Source: Thermogemmatispora tikiterensis (GTDB taxonomy: Bacteria > Chloroflexota > Ktedonobacteria > Ktedonobacterales > Ktedonobacteraceae). Taken from it: DNA of 64,000 bases. Positions within the stretch are counted from its first letter, which is position 1. Each line of letters begins with the position of its first letter. Positions 9,080 to 17,071 of this stretch are shown here, one piece after another. Made by a program: the position numbers and the translations under genes. The stretch is from positions 3,087,382-3,151,381 of the forward strand of contig NZ_MCIF01000002.1 in the NCBI RefSeq assembly GCF_003268475.1, in the 5' to 3' direction. Under the pieces are notes generated by a model. It was not told the DNA's origin. It did not search any database and worked only from the letters and a program-made list of their open reading frames with translations.

Positions 9080-9628
9080 TTACTGGACAGCAACGGTAAA
9101 GGAGAGACGTAGAATATACTGCGGGCAGAGTTGATGTGGTTGACAGAGCGCGCGGGCAGTAAAGACGACTTCGCTCTGGCCACTGCCCTGAGCTACATAG
9201 CGCCAGACGCAGGCGCGAGCCTCTTGAGAGGCATACCCCGCTGGCTGCTGCAGCTCCAGCACCCCCTGAGAGCCAGCCGGCGTCTCCCAGCGCTGGCCAA
9301 AGGGCAGCTCAAAGACTACCAGCGTGCCCTGGCGCACCCTGATTGTCTGGCCGTTCTGTGTGCTCTTCACCAGCACCGCCTGCGCTGGCAATGGCGTATT
9401 GACAACCGCATCGCTAGGACAGCCATGACTGGTGCCGTAGCCTTTGACAGTCGTAGCCGTTGGTGTAGATACACTTTTCGTCGGCGAGGCAGTCGCTTGA
9501 CTGGCCGCACCGGTCGTTGAGGCATTAGTGCCACAGGCACTCAGTCCCATCAGCAGCGCCACTAAGGCTGGAACAATGACAAACCACCATGATCTACAAC
9601 GAATACCATAAACCTTGCTACGACGCAT
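9080..9628 (-). CDS. Secreted lipoprotein of unknown function
   Basis: I start it at the ATG at 9628 because AAGGAG lies 8 bases upstream; an upstream ATG at 9661 has no such site. The 182-residue product has a basic N-terminus, a hydrophobic core (WWFVIVPALVALLMG) and a lipobox LSAC, then a Ser/Thr/Ala-rich tether of about 35 residues. A compact domain follows, with several cysteines (GCPSD, ACVW, ALCQPHQLCPQ) that could form disulphides. The beta-rich core (TIRVRQGTLVVFELP ... YILRLSFTVAV) recalls chagasin-like inhibitors of cysteine proteases, in which strands of this sort carry the binding loops. That is only a resemblance. It stands alone. Confidence 0.72.
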   Translation of the reverse strand: MRRSKVYGIRCRSWWFVIVPALVALLMGLSACGTNASTTGAASQATASPTKSVSTPTATTVKGYGTSHGCPSDAVVNTPLPAQAVLVKSTQNGQTIRVRQGTLVVFELPFGQRWETPAGSQGVLELQQPAGYASQEARACVWRYVAQGSGQSEVVFTARALCQPHQLCPQYILRLSFTVAVQ

Positions 9629-9851
9629 ACACAATCTCCTTACGCCCAACAATTTCTTCATTGCTCAGCTCACCAGGGCAGTTCCGCGGAGGCTGCTGCC
9701 TTCATGGGAAGAACGTTGAAAGTCGTCAGAAAGTTCCTCTGGCCAGAGCAGGGTCAGAGGTTTGCGTCTTTCGGGGGCTGGCCAGTCCATTGGCCATTAA
9801 GGGAGCCAGTGGCGGAGAAGTTCAGAGGGAGGTTTTGCATCGTGAAGGCTC

Positions 9852-10466
9852 TCACGACCGTGACTGGCAGCGGCCTGGCGTGGCCAGCATCACCAGTAAC
9901 TCCTCGGCTTCGCTTAGGAAGCGCCGCGCCGGCAATACCTGATGTACCAGACCAAGGCGGAAAGCCTCATTTGCCTTAAGCGTCTCGCCGGTCAAGATGA
10001 GGCGCATGGTGGCCTGATAGCCGATCAGAGAGGGAAAGTAAGCGGCAGCTACTGGCGGGAAAACTCCCAGAGTCACTTCGGGTAAGCCAAAGACAGCGTC
10101 CTCGCGCGCAATGACCGTATCGCAGAGGGCCGCTAACTCGCAGCCGCCGCCGAGAGCGTAACCTTTGACCAGGGCTACCGTCGGGATTCCTCGGCTCCGC
10201 AGCTCTTCAAAAGCCGCGCAATTGTCGTAGACCGCGCGCAGCATCTCTCGCTCACGCCCATCGAGATGATCACGTATGTCCACCCCCGCACTAAATGCCC
10301 GCTCGCCCGCGCTCGTGATGACGAGCAGGCGCGGCGGCTTCTGCGCAGCAGCTCGCAAAGCATGCGTGATCTCATCCAGCGTGGCAATCGTCAAGATATT
10401 GAGCGGAGGGCGATCGAGAATAAGCCAGAGCACGCCATCGCGCTCCCGCAAATGAATCTCCGCCAT
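9852..10466 (-). CDS. Enoyl-CoA hydratase/isomerase family protein, C-terminally truncated
   Basis: The crotonase fold is clear: ERAFSAGVDIRDH (oxyanion-hole loop 1), KGYALGGGCELAALCD (loop 2 with a catalytic-type Glu) and FGLPEVTLGVFPPVAAAYFP (second Glu). The frame then runs FLSEAEELLVMLA and stops within a few unlike residues. From the ATG at 10466 it is 204 residues against about 260 for the family, so the C-terminal helices that help form the active site and trimer contacts are missing. Other frames downstream do not restore a convincing tail. It is the last gene of the phenylacetate cluster, 266 bases after the previous stop. The GVFPP loop resembles cyclic dienoyl-CoA hydratases. Confidence 0.7.
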   Translation of the reverse strand: MAEIHLRERDGVLWLILDRPPLNILTIATLDEITHALRAAAQKPPRLLVITSAGERAFSAGVDIRDHLDGREREMLRAVYDNCAAFEELRSRGIPTVALVKGYALGGGCELAALCDTVIAREDAVFGLPEVTLGVFPPVAAAYFPSLIGYQATMRLILTGETLKANEAFRLGLVHQVLPARRFLSEAEELLVMLATPGRCQSRS

Positions 10467-10732
10467 AGTCTTTCCCTGCTTACTGGCATCTGCCGAAAAA
10501 AAGACGCCGGGCCGAAGCTGAGGAATATTGTAGCACCTCAGAACCGCCAGCGTAAAGCGACAGAGTTGGGGAGAGCACGACCACCACTGCAGAGCAGGCA
10601 AGGACCTTACGCCAAGCCAGACTGCCGTCGTCGCGCGCCGTGCTCTCCCCACAGCGGGCAGATCCGATTACATCGCTGAGCTAGGTCGTTGATAGAGGCT
10701 GGTTATCTGGCATGGCAATAGAGATCCGGTGC

Positions 10733-11542
10733 TCAGCGTCCTGTAAAATGCTTCTCCTGGCGCTTCTCGATGTAGGCAGCCAGCCCTTCCTTCGCATCCT
10801 CGCTCTGGAAACAGAGCTGCTGCAGCTCCCGCTCCAGAGCCAGGCCCTCAGCCAGCGCGACCTCCGCACCCGATTGCACAGCCCGCTTGATGCGCCCGAC
10901 CGTGCGTGAGGCGCTATTAGGTGGACAGAAGCGCCTGGCGTAGGCCATGACCTGCTCCCAGTAGTTCTCAGACTCATAGATATAATTGACCAAGCCAAGC
11001 TCCTGGGCTTCCTCAAAGCTGATCAGCTTGCCCTCGGTCATTAACTCGATGGCCTTGTTCTTCGGCAAAGCCCGCGCCATGCGCTGCGTTCCACCAGTGC
11101 CAGGCAGGACGCCGAGCGAGACCTCCGGCAGGCCAATCTTGCCGGCATTGCGCCGCGCAATGCGGATATCGCAGGCCAGAGCAATCTCCAGACCACCGCC
11201 GACGGTGTGGCCGTTGAGAGCCGCAATCACGAGCTTGGGCGTTTGCTCCAGCCGCAGCAGGGTCTCATTGGCGTGGAGGCAGAAATAGTACTTGTAGGTC
11301 GGTGAGACCGAGTTGAGCATGCTGATGTCTGCCCCGGCGCAGAAGAAGCGCTCGCCTGCACCGCGCAAGACCAGCACATGGACGTTCTCATCAAAGCGCG
11401 CCTGCAGGACCGCCTCATCAAGCTGGCGCATCATCTCATAGCTGTAGGTATTGGCCGGCGGATTCGTCAGCTCGATGATGGCCACCCCATCGCTCACACT
11501 ATAGTTGACTAGCGTCCGCTCGCGCTCTGTCGTCGTTGTCAT
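10733..11542 (-). CDS. Enoyl-CoA hydratase/isomerase (phenylacetate pathway, PaaF/PaaG type)
   Basis: The 269-residue crotonase-family protein has AGERFFCAGADISML (oxyanion hole), LNGHTVGGGLEIALACD and IGLPEVSLGVLPGTGGTQRM with both catalytic glutamates. The C-terminal helices are intact (SALERELQQLCFQSEDAKEGLAAYIEKR-type end). It would hydrate or isomerise CoA thioesters. In this operon the likely substrates are the oxepin-CoA or the dehydroadipyl-CoA that follow ring epoxidation. It starts 15 bases after the zinc-ribbon gene with a GGAAGAG site, so it belongs to the same transcript. Whether it is PaaF (hydratase) or PaaG (isomerase) cannot be decided here. Confidence 0.88.
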   Translation of the reverse strand: MTTTTERERTLVNYSVSDGVAIIELTNPPANTYSYEMMRQLDEAVLQARFDENVHVLVLRGAGERFFCAGADISMLNSVSPTYKYYFCLHANETLLRLEQTPKLVIAALNGHTVGGGLEIALACDIRIARRNAGKIGLPEVSLGVLPGTGGTQRMARALPKNKAIELMTEGKLISFEEAQELGLVNYIYESENYWEQVMAYARRFCPPNSASRTVGRIKRAVQSGAEVALAEGLALERELQQLCFQSEDAKEGLAAYIEKRQEKHFTGR

Positions 11543-11557
11543 CGCAGCTCTTCCTTT

Positions 11558-11791
11558 CTACTCCTCAGACGAAGTCAGCTTCGCCTTCGCATCTTCAAGG
11601 ACATCATCGCCTTTGATGTACTCAAATGGTGTATGGCACCTGTTACAATAATATTGCGCTGTCAACAGCTGCTGGCCGAAGAGAGAGAACAACTCTGTCT
11701 CTGTCGAGCCACAGAAAGGGCAGCGCGGTCGCTCGCCACGGGGCAAGGGTTCCTCAACATGTGCCCACCTGGAACCAGTCTCCTCGCTCAT
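11558..11791 (-). CDS. Zinc-ribbon protein equivalent to the C-terminal domain of PaaD
   Basis: The 77-residue protein carries two Cys pairs, CPFC (about 24-27) and CNRC (about 48-51), spaced as in a zinc ribbon, around a FSLFGQQLLTAQYYCNRCHTPFEY core. In canonical PaaD this kind of ribbon is the C-terminal part of a single protein, after the MIP18 domain. Here the MIP18 domain is a separate gene (13049-13402), three genes upstream. The start ATG overlaps the paaC stop as ATGA, with GAGGAGGAG upstream, so it is translationally coupled to paaC. Presumed role: maturation of the di-iron epoxidase. The assignment rests on context and the Cys pattern. Confidence 0.75.
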   Translation of the reverse strand: MSEETGSRWAHVEEPLPRGERPRCPFCGSTETELFSLFGQQLLTAQYYCNRCHTPFEYIKGDDVLEDAKAKLTSSEE

Positions 11792-12585
11792 GGCTGCTCC
11801 TCCTCCGTCGCCTCCTGGCCGGCGGGACGCAGGCGGCGGCTCCCGGCCTCCCAGCGTTCCCAGGGAAGTGCCTCCCCCGGCAGCCAGCGCTTGCTCTCGG
11901 GATCGAAACGGGCAGGCATCTCAATGGCCAGGCTTTCTAGTAGAGGCATCACTCGCTGGAGGTAGCGGCTGCGCAGCTCCGCCGGTGGAGCATCGATGAA
12001 ACCTTCACGATAGAGCTGGCTCATCACCGGGTCATCATCGGGACCGAACCAGCAGAGCGTTTCCTGCCACAGCCGTTGCAGCGAGGAGACCAGGGCCTGG
12101 CGCACCGCGCCTCCGGCCTTCGCCAGACGCCGCACCCAGCCCTCAGCATGCGTGCGGTGCACCTGTTCCTCCTGCACAATTTTGCGGGCACGTTGCCGCA
12201 ATGGCTCGTAGGCCGAGTGCTGCGCGGCCTCGAAAAAGGTCGTCAGCGCTCCATCGAGCAGGAAATTCGTGGCCACAAAATCGGACCAGCTGGCAAATTC
12301 GCTATCGAGAAAGGCCAGATGATAGCGCAACGTCCGCGTTTCGGGAGCCACCTGGCGAGGGTCAGCAGCGGCCTGAGCGAAATCTTCCAGCAGCGGATAG
12401 AGCGTGCGCGCGTGGCCGATTTCATCCTGAGTCATGGCGGCGGCGGCCACCGCCGCCTCCAGGGCGGGCGCTCCATTGGCCCAGTAGGCATAGCGCCGTC
12501 CTATTGCCTGCTTATTGTCCGCCAGCGAGGCCAGCACCGCGAAGAGCGCCGCGTTATCAATGCGTGCAGCAGCAGTACCAGTCAT
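11788..12585 (-). CDS. paaC: 1,2-phenylacetyl-CoA epoxidase subunit PaaC
   Basis: The ferritin-like protein of 265 residues has TQDEIGHARTLYPLLEDF and VQEEQVHRTHAEGWVRRLA helices, two four-helix-bundle E-x-x-H elements, as in PaaA/PaaC. PaaC is the structural partner of catalytic PaaA in the oxygenase that converts phenylacetyl-CoA to its 1,2-epoxide. The C-terminal 35 residues (PARFDPESKRWLPGEALPWERWE) resemble the PaaA C-terminus in this operon. It is separated from paaB by 179 bases without a gene, the only sizeable gap inside the core operon. A weak GTGAG precedes the ATG. Confidence 0.92.
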   Translation of the reverse strand: MTGTAAARIDNAALFAVLASLADNKQAIGRRYAYWANGAPALEAAVAAAAMTQDEIGHARTLYPLLEDFAQAAADPRQVAPETRTLRYHLAFLDSEFASWSDFVATNFLLDGALTTFFEAAQHSAYEPLRQRARKIVQEEQVHRTHAEGWVRRLAKAGGAVRQALVSSLQRLWQETLCWFGPDDDPVMSQLYREGFIDAPPAELRSRYLQRVMPLLESLAIEMPARFDPESKRWLPGEALPWERWEAGSRRLRPAGQEATEEEQP

Positions 12586-12764
12586 AGCACCAAGCTCACT
12601 TTACCTTGCAGTCGAGGAGGAAGCCACAACCGCCTCCGATAGCGCGGCGCGGCCATCCAATCCTCTCAGCCCTTTTCAGATTTACCCCAGACCTCGCTGA
12701 AGCGACGCCGGCTCCTCTCTCCAGGCCGAGGGGTCCCTCCAGCGAGCCAGGCAGCCCGAGCGGC

Positions 12765-13052
12765 TCAGGGAGCAATCACGGTCACAATGCAATCGCGCGG
12801 CACCAGCACCATTTCGATCCAGGTAAACTCGTCGTAGATGCTGCGTGCATAGACCCGAGCCAGCTCGACATCGTCGGCCACTACGTTGCCGATCTCGTGC
12901 AGCGGCTCATCGTACCTGCGCCGCGCATAGACATGCCAGACGCGCCGCTCATTGAGGGCCTCTCGTCGGGGCCGGTCCGTGCCGAGGCCGGCTTCCGCCC
13001 CAGCACCAGCTGGGGCTTGCGGATCACTCTTCAGGCTCTTCATGCTCTTCAT
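12765..13052 (-). CDS. paaB: 1,2-phenylacetyl-CoA epoxidase subunit PaaB
   Basis: The small protein of 95 residues has the PaaB core RVWHVYARRRYDEPLHEIGNVVADDVELARVYARSIYDEFTW in outline: a short beta-hairpin, a helix that carries the A-x-x-Y-A-R motif, and a final IVTVI strand. PaaB links PaaAC heterodimers in the epoxidase complex. The first 30 residues are a poor, Ala/Gly/Lys-rich extension not typical of the family. Its ATG overlaps the paaD stop (ATGA), so the two are coupled. Confidence 0.88.
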   Translation of the reverse strand: MKSMKSLKSDPQAPAGAGAEAGLGTDRPRREALNERRVWHVYARRRYDEPLHEIGNVVADDVELARVYARSIYDEFTWIEMVLVPRDCIVTVIAP

Positions 13053-13402
13053 GCCGAGATCCCCCAGCTACGCATCAGCTCGATGCCTTCCTCGCTCAAC
13101 CGCTCCTTGCTCCACACGGGGTCCCAGACCACCTCAATGCGCACTGCGCGCACCCCCGGCTCACGCAAGAGGCGCTCCCGAATATCATCCATAATGAAGT
13201 CCATAGCGGGACAGCCCAGAGCCGTGAAGGTCAGCTTCACGTTGACGACGCCGTCGCGCTGTTTCAGGTCAACGATCAGCCCCATGTCGACGACGCTAAT
13301 CGGGATCTCGGGATCGGTCACCTCGCGCAGGGCATCCCAGAGGGCCGGACAACTGGGATCATCGGCAGGATGCGTACGCAGCGATGGATAGACCGCCGTC
13401 AT
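13049..13402 (-). CDS. paaD: PaaD, MIP18-domain half (Fe-S/metal centre assembly)
   Basis: The 117-residue MIP18/DUF59 protein has LREVTDPEIPISVVDMGLIVDLK (the DPE motif), TFTALGCPAMDFI with the conserved Cys, and REPGVRAVRIEVVWDPVWSKERLSEEG. PaaD helps assemble the epoxidase metal centre. Normal PaaD is about 165 residues, with a C-terminal zinc ribbon. This one ends after the MIP18 domain, and the ribbon appears as the separate gene at 11558-11791. It lies 5 bases after paaA. Confidence 0.9.
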   Translation of the reverse strand: MTAVYPSLRTHPADDPSCPALWDALREVTDPEIPISVVDMGLIVDLKQRDGVVNVKLTFTALGCPAMDFIMDDIRERLLREPGVRAVRIEVVWDPVWSKERLSEEGIELMRSWGISA

Positions 13403-13407
13403 GGCTC

Positions 13408-14358
13408 TTACTCCTGCTCCAAAAGACGTAGCATCTCGCGCTTGCCGCGCTGGATCAGACCGACAAACTCCTCGTTAGCCGGGCCGCGCGCTTTCCAGCG
13501 CTTGAGCACGTCGTCCCAGCTGCAGGGGCCTTCCTCTAATAGCCAGCGCTTGGCTTTGGCATCGAAATGGGCCGGGAAGGGGCAGTCCAGGACATACTTC
13601 TGCTGCTCTGGATCGTAGTGCGCGGGCACCTTCAGCTGTAGCTCTTCACAGAGCGGCACCGCCGTCGACATCCAGATCTGGCGCAACTCGTCGTTGGTGT
13701 GCCCTTTGAAACCGTACTCCAGCTGCTCGCTGTGCTTCTTCAGATCGTCGGGCAGGCCAAACCATTCGACGGTTAGCAGAAACATCCAGTCGACGGCCCG
13801 CTGCAGTTGCTCGTGACCTTCTGGCGTAGCATTGAGACGCCGCATCCACTGCTCGCCGTGACGCAGATGAAAGGTCTCCTCCTTGTCTACTTTCACCAGC
13901 GCCCGCTTCCACGGCCCGAAGGTGGTGCTGTGATAGATGTCGCTGAGTAATACATAGCCAGCCCGGTCGTAGAAGGCATTGGCGACAATCAGCTCTACCC
14001 AGTTATCAAGCGGCACATCAAAGGCATAGGGGTACTTGAACTGGCGCGGATCACGCTCAAAAATGAGCTGCTCGGTGTCAACGCCGAGGTCGCGCAGCAG
14101 GCGATAGGCAATGTGCGCGTGCCCTAGCTCGTCCTGGATGATGGCCACAGCAGAGCCAAAGGCGTTCAAAGTGGGGGCATGCACGGCAGCATGATAATAG
14201 GCCGGGGCACTGATCAGCTCGGTATCGGCAGAGACCGTCAGGATGCGCTTGATCCCTTCCAGATAGAGCGGACTCATGTGCTCCAGCGATTCGACGAGCT
14301 GCTGCCTGCGGATACGATTCAAAAGAGCTTCTTCGCTCTGCAAGGCTGGTGCGACCAT
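13408..14358 (-). CDS. paaA: 1,2-phenylacetyl-CoA epoxidase catalytic subunit PaaA
   Basis: PaaA is the di-iron oxygenase subunit that adds one oxygen atom to the ring of phenylacetyl-CoA. The 316-residue protein contains the two E-x-x-H metal helices, AIIQDELGHAHIAYRLLRDLG and KVDKEETFHLRHGEQWMRRL (in outline), and the YDRAGYVLLSDIYHST helix. The C-terminal region (about 245-300, FDAKAKRWLLEEGPCSWDDVL) is typical. It is the first gene of the operon, with AAGGAG 9 bases before the ATG and a promoter about 220 bases upstream. Confidence 0.95.
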   Translation of the reverse strand: MVAPALQSEEALLNRIRRQQLVESLEHMSPLYLEGIKRILTVSADTELISAPAYYHAAVHAPTLNAFGSAVAIIQDELGHAHIAYRLLRDLGVDTEQLIFERDPRQFKYPYAFDVPLDNWVELIVANAFYDRAGYVLLSDIYHSTTFGPWKRALVKVDKEETFHLRHGEQWMRRLNATPEGHEQLQRAVDWMFLLTVEWFGLPDDLKKHSEQLEYGFKGHTNDELRQIWMSTAVPLCEELQLKVPAHYDPEQQKYVLDCPFPAHFDAKAKRWLLEEGPCSWDDVLKRWKARGPANEEFVGLIQRGKREMLRLLEQE

Positions 14359-14560
14359 AGCTGTTGCTCCTTGCTCTTGGAACGAAACCTTTCCCGGCCC
14401 CCTCGTTGCGCCTCACCTTCTGCCCGCTAACCCACGCCTCTCACCTCCAGAACCCGCCTGCCCGCCCAACTCACTGGCGGCCTGGGCAATCAGCCCGGCC
14501 AGCGAGTGGCAAGGTCGCCGCTGGCTCTTCCCCAAGGGTAGCCAGGGTTTACTTCCAGCC

Positions 14561-14580
14561 ATATATCCATATGGACATAT
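14561..14580. promoter_or_regulatory. 20-bp palindrome at the paa transcription start: probable repressor operator
   Basis: The sequence atatatccatatggacatat is a palindrome broken at one base pair, centred on CCATATGG. It covers the expected start point (near 14577) of the minus-strand promoter at 14584-14612. This is the position expected for a repressor of the TetR (PaaR), GntR or MarR type. No regulator gene lies next to the operon. Confidence 0.65.
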
Positions 14581-14583
14581 CAA

Positions 14584-14612
14584 ATTGTACGCTGAGGGCC
14601 ACCGAAAGTCAA
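14584..14612 (-). promoter_or_regulatory. Sigma-70-type promoter of the paa operon
   Basis: The minus strand has TTGACT (14607-14612), exactly 17 bases, and TACAAT (14584-14589). It is among the best promoter matches in the window and points at paaA. Confidence 0.75.
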
Positions 14613-14647
14613 GATGGCGCTGGCAGCGACAAATCACTTACCGCAGC

Positions 14648-15940
14648 TCAGGAAAGTGGCAGCAGGTCACCTATCAGCTCTTCGCGGCTCAGCGGGCCGA
14701 TGGCGGCCACCGTCAGTGGCTGCAATGGGGAGAATTCCTGCAGTACGCGCATGACCTGCTCGGCGGTCACGGAGTCGATGGCCTCCTTGACTTCGTGAGG
14801 TGTACGCAGGCGGCGCTCATACCACCACGAGCGAGCATTAGCGCTCATGCGTGCGCCAGAGCCTTCGCTGCGCATAATGTGCTCGCTCTTAAGCTGCACG
14901 CGAGCGCGCTCTAGCTCATCCTCGGTCAGACCTTCCTCGCGCAGGCGCCGCAGCTCGTTCAGAATAACCGCCAGGCATTCATGCCCCTGCTCGGGGGTAG
15001 TGCCAGCATAGATACGTAAGGACCCTATGGCCTTATTGCTGCTCAGGCCCGCCGACACGCTGTAGACCAGACCGCGTTTTTCGCGTACTTCGACAAAGAG
15101 CCGCGAGGCCATATTGCCACCGAGGGCCTCGCCGATGATCTGCGCTGCATAATAGTCGGGATGGGTGTAGTTCGGGAAAGGCACCATCAGCCCCAGGTGC
15201 TCCTGCTTTCCCTCCTGATGTTCAAGGACGACGGTGTTAGAGGGACGCGGATGCTGTTCCGGCGAAGGGCTGGCGGCCCCTTGCCAGTCGCTAAAGAGCC
15301 GCTCGATCTTGGCCACCACCCGCTCCCAGTCGAAATTGCCGGCGATCGAGAGCAGGGCATTATTGGGGCGATAGCGTTCCTGCCAGAAGGCGACCAGGTC
15401 CTCCTGCTGGAGTGCGCGCACATCCTCCGCAGTTCCGTAAATCGGGCGTCCCAGGGCACTGCCGGCGTAGAAGTGCAAGCGGGCCAGATCAAAGATGCGA
15501 CTCATTGGCTCGTCGTCGCGTCGCCGAATCTCTTGCAGGATAATATTGCGCATCCGCTCTAACTCGTCACGGGGGAAGGTTGGCATCAGCAGTACTTCAT
15601 GGAAGAGATCCAGTGTGGCATCGAGCCTGGTATTGACAATCTGGGCCCAGACCTGCGTTGTCTCCAGCGATGTGCTTGTTCCTTTACGTGCGCCTAGCGA
15701 TTCGAAGGCCTCATTCAGCGTGCGAGCATCCTTCTCCTTCGTCCCCTGAAATAGCATATATTCGAACAGGTGAGCCAGTCCGTTCTTATCCTCTGGCTCG
15801 TGGATTACGGCCGCATCGAGCTGAAAGCCAAAGGTCACTGACCGCAGGCTAGGCATATACTGCCCGATCATCTCCAAGCCATTGGGCAGGCGATGATAGA
15901 AAAAGTCTGGTGGCAACTGCAGACCCTGTTGACTATCCAT
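14648..15940 (-). CDS. M16-family peptidase-like protein with an altered zinc motif
   Basis: The 430-residue M16B protein has two related halves. The first holds the inverted zinc motif region GLAHLFEYMLFQGT at about 54-67 and the distal Glu137 in ILQEIRRRDDEP. The second has the RGLVYSVSAGLSSN loop. The canonical motif is HxxEH. Here it is His57-x-x-Glu60-Tyr61, a Tyr replacing the second zinc His, while the catalytic Glu and distal Glu ligand remain at the right spacing (77 residues). It may be a non-catalytic partner subunit or use a different metal site. No second M16 gene is adjacent. Upstream of paa but probably separate from it. Confidence 0.85.
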   Translation of the reverse strand: MDSQQGLQLPPDFFYHRLPNGLEMIGQYMPSLRSVTFGFQLDAAVIHEPEDKNGLAHLFEYMLFQGTKEKDARTLNEAFESLGARKGTSTSLETTQVWAQIVNTRLDATLDLFHEVLLMPTFPRDELERMRNIILQEIRRRDDEPMSRIFDLARLHFYAGSALGRPIYGTAEDVRALQQEDLVAFWQERYRPNNALLSIAGNFDWERVVAKIERLFSDWQGAASPSPEQHPRPSNTVVLEHQEGKQEHLGLMVPFPNYTHPDYYAAQIIGEALGGNMASRLFVEVREKRGLVYSVSAGLSSNKAIGSLRIYAGTTPEQGHECLAVILNELRRLREEGLTEDELERARVQLKSEHIMRSEGSGARMSANARSWWYERRLRTPHEVKEAIDSVTAEQVMRVLQEFSPLQPLTVAAIGPLSREELIGDLLPLS

Positions 15941-16264
15941 AGAGAAGCGACTTTCCTTTCCGATTTCCCAGGCTAGCTTTAGGGGAGCCAGTGATTCATC
16001 TGCGATGATTGCTTACACTACAGCCAGTATATCATAACGGGCCTGCACCGTTGCTCGACGCGCCTGGCACTGGCCCTGCCTGCCTCTCATCGAGCTGATG
16101 CCGGGCGCTCTTTGCCTTGACCTCCATCTGCCCAGAGGAGAGCGCCAGCCAGGAGGGTCATGGATCACAGCAAGAGGGCAGAACAGGCCCCTCAGTTCCC
16201 TTGCTGGGGCTTGCACGCCGGGTCGGTCCTGCCCTGTTACCTTCTCTCAGTGGCCATCGGATCC
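15941..16264. other. Non-coding stretch with a -10 for the M16 gene
   Basis: On the minus strand TGATATACT gives an extended -10 at 16026-16031, about 90 bases before the M16 start. No clear -35 is seen. Nothing else is recognisable, and short open frames here have no ribosome site. Confidence 0.4.
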
Positions 16265-16843
16265 TTAATGGGGGAGGGGAGAATGCGCCTCGGGCAGCGG
16301 TCTGGTGGCACCGTGCTCGTAGAGCACCAGCAGGTACCAGCCAAGTGTTGCCAGCAGTGGCAGCAGACTCAGCCCAGCGGCTGCTGGCTCAATGGTCAGC
16401 ACCCCGCTCATGCGCATATGCGGCAGGCAAATGAGCTGGTTGAAGTGCAGCAGGGGGCGCTCGGTAAGATCCTGCCATTCCCAGCAGGGACCAGGTAGGC
16501 TGCCTTCGCCTTCTTCGACACGCCGTTCATGAACACGACTCCAGCGATAGAGGGGACCATGCAGGCCGATGAGGATGCCGTCGCGACTCCACAGCTGAGG
16601 TTCGAAGATGGCCAGTTCTTCACCGCGCTCATCGTCCTGACGAATCGCCACTTGAGGCAGCCAGAGGCCGCGGCGCTCAAAGCAGAAACGTCCCTCGGCC
16701 ACCTCAGCCAGGGCCGTGGTGCCTGCGAGCCGCTGGAAGCTGATGAGCGCCAGCGTCTCCTCTCCCGCCTGCAGCCGATAGCTGCGGAGAGTTCCCTCGC
16801 GCCAGTGCAAGGGGAGATCAGCGCAATCACGAATCGCACGCAT
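16265..16843 (-). CDS. Protein of unknown function with a C-terminal membrane segment
   Basis: I start it at the ATG at 16843, preceded by AAAGGAGT at good spacing; the frame stays open further upstream but without a ribosome site. The 192-residue product has a beta-rich N-terminal part with charged and aromatic residues, including an FEPQLWSRDGILIGLHGPLYRW stretch. It ends with a hydrophobic helix (GLSLLPLLATLGWYLLVLYEHG). No family is recognised. It is divergent from the acyl-CoA dehydrogenase gene, sharing a 228-base spacer. Confidence 0.6.
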   Translation of the reverse strand: MRAIRDCADLPLHWREGTLRSYRLQAGEETLALISFQRLAGTTALAEVAEGRFCFERRGLWLPQVAIRQDDERGEELAIFEPQLWSRDGILIGLHGPLYRWSRVHERRVEEGEGSLPGPCWEWQDLTERPLLHFNQLICLPHMRMSGVLTIEPAAAGLSLLPLLATLGWYLLVLYEHGATRPLPEAHSPLPH

Positions 16844-17071
16844 AAGCCACTCCTTTCTTGCCTTCATGAGCCTGGACGCCCCACGCTTGCTATTCAGGTA
16901 GGTTCCCCCGCAATCCCCTGCTACCATCGCTGGTAGTAGCAGCAAGAACGCATTGCCTTCGAACAGGCCGGGACCGGGACGCCGCACTTCTGCCCCCGAG
17001 CCGCGTGCTATAATCTTTGCCAGGGCGACCTGAGATGAAGTGTCCCCTTAGTGCGCGACAAGGAGGCCAGC

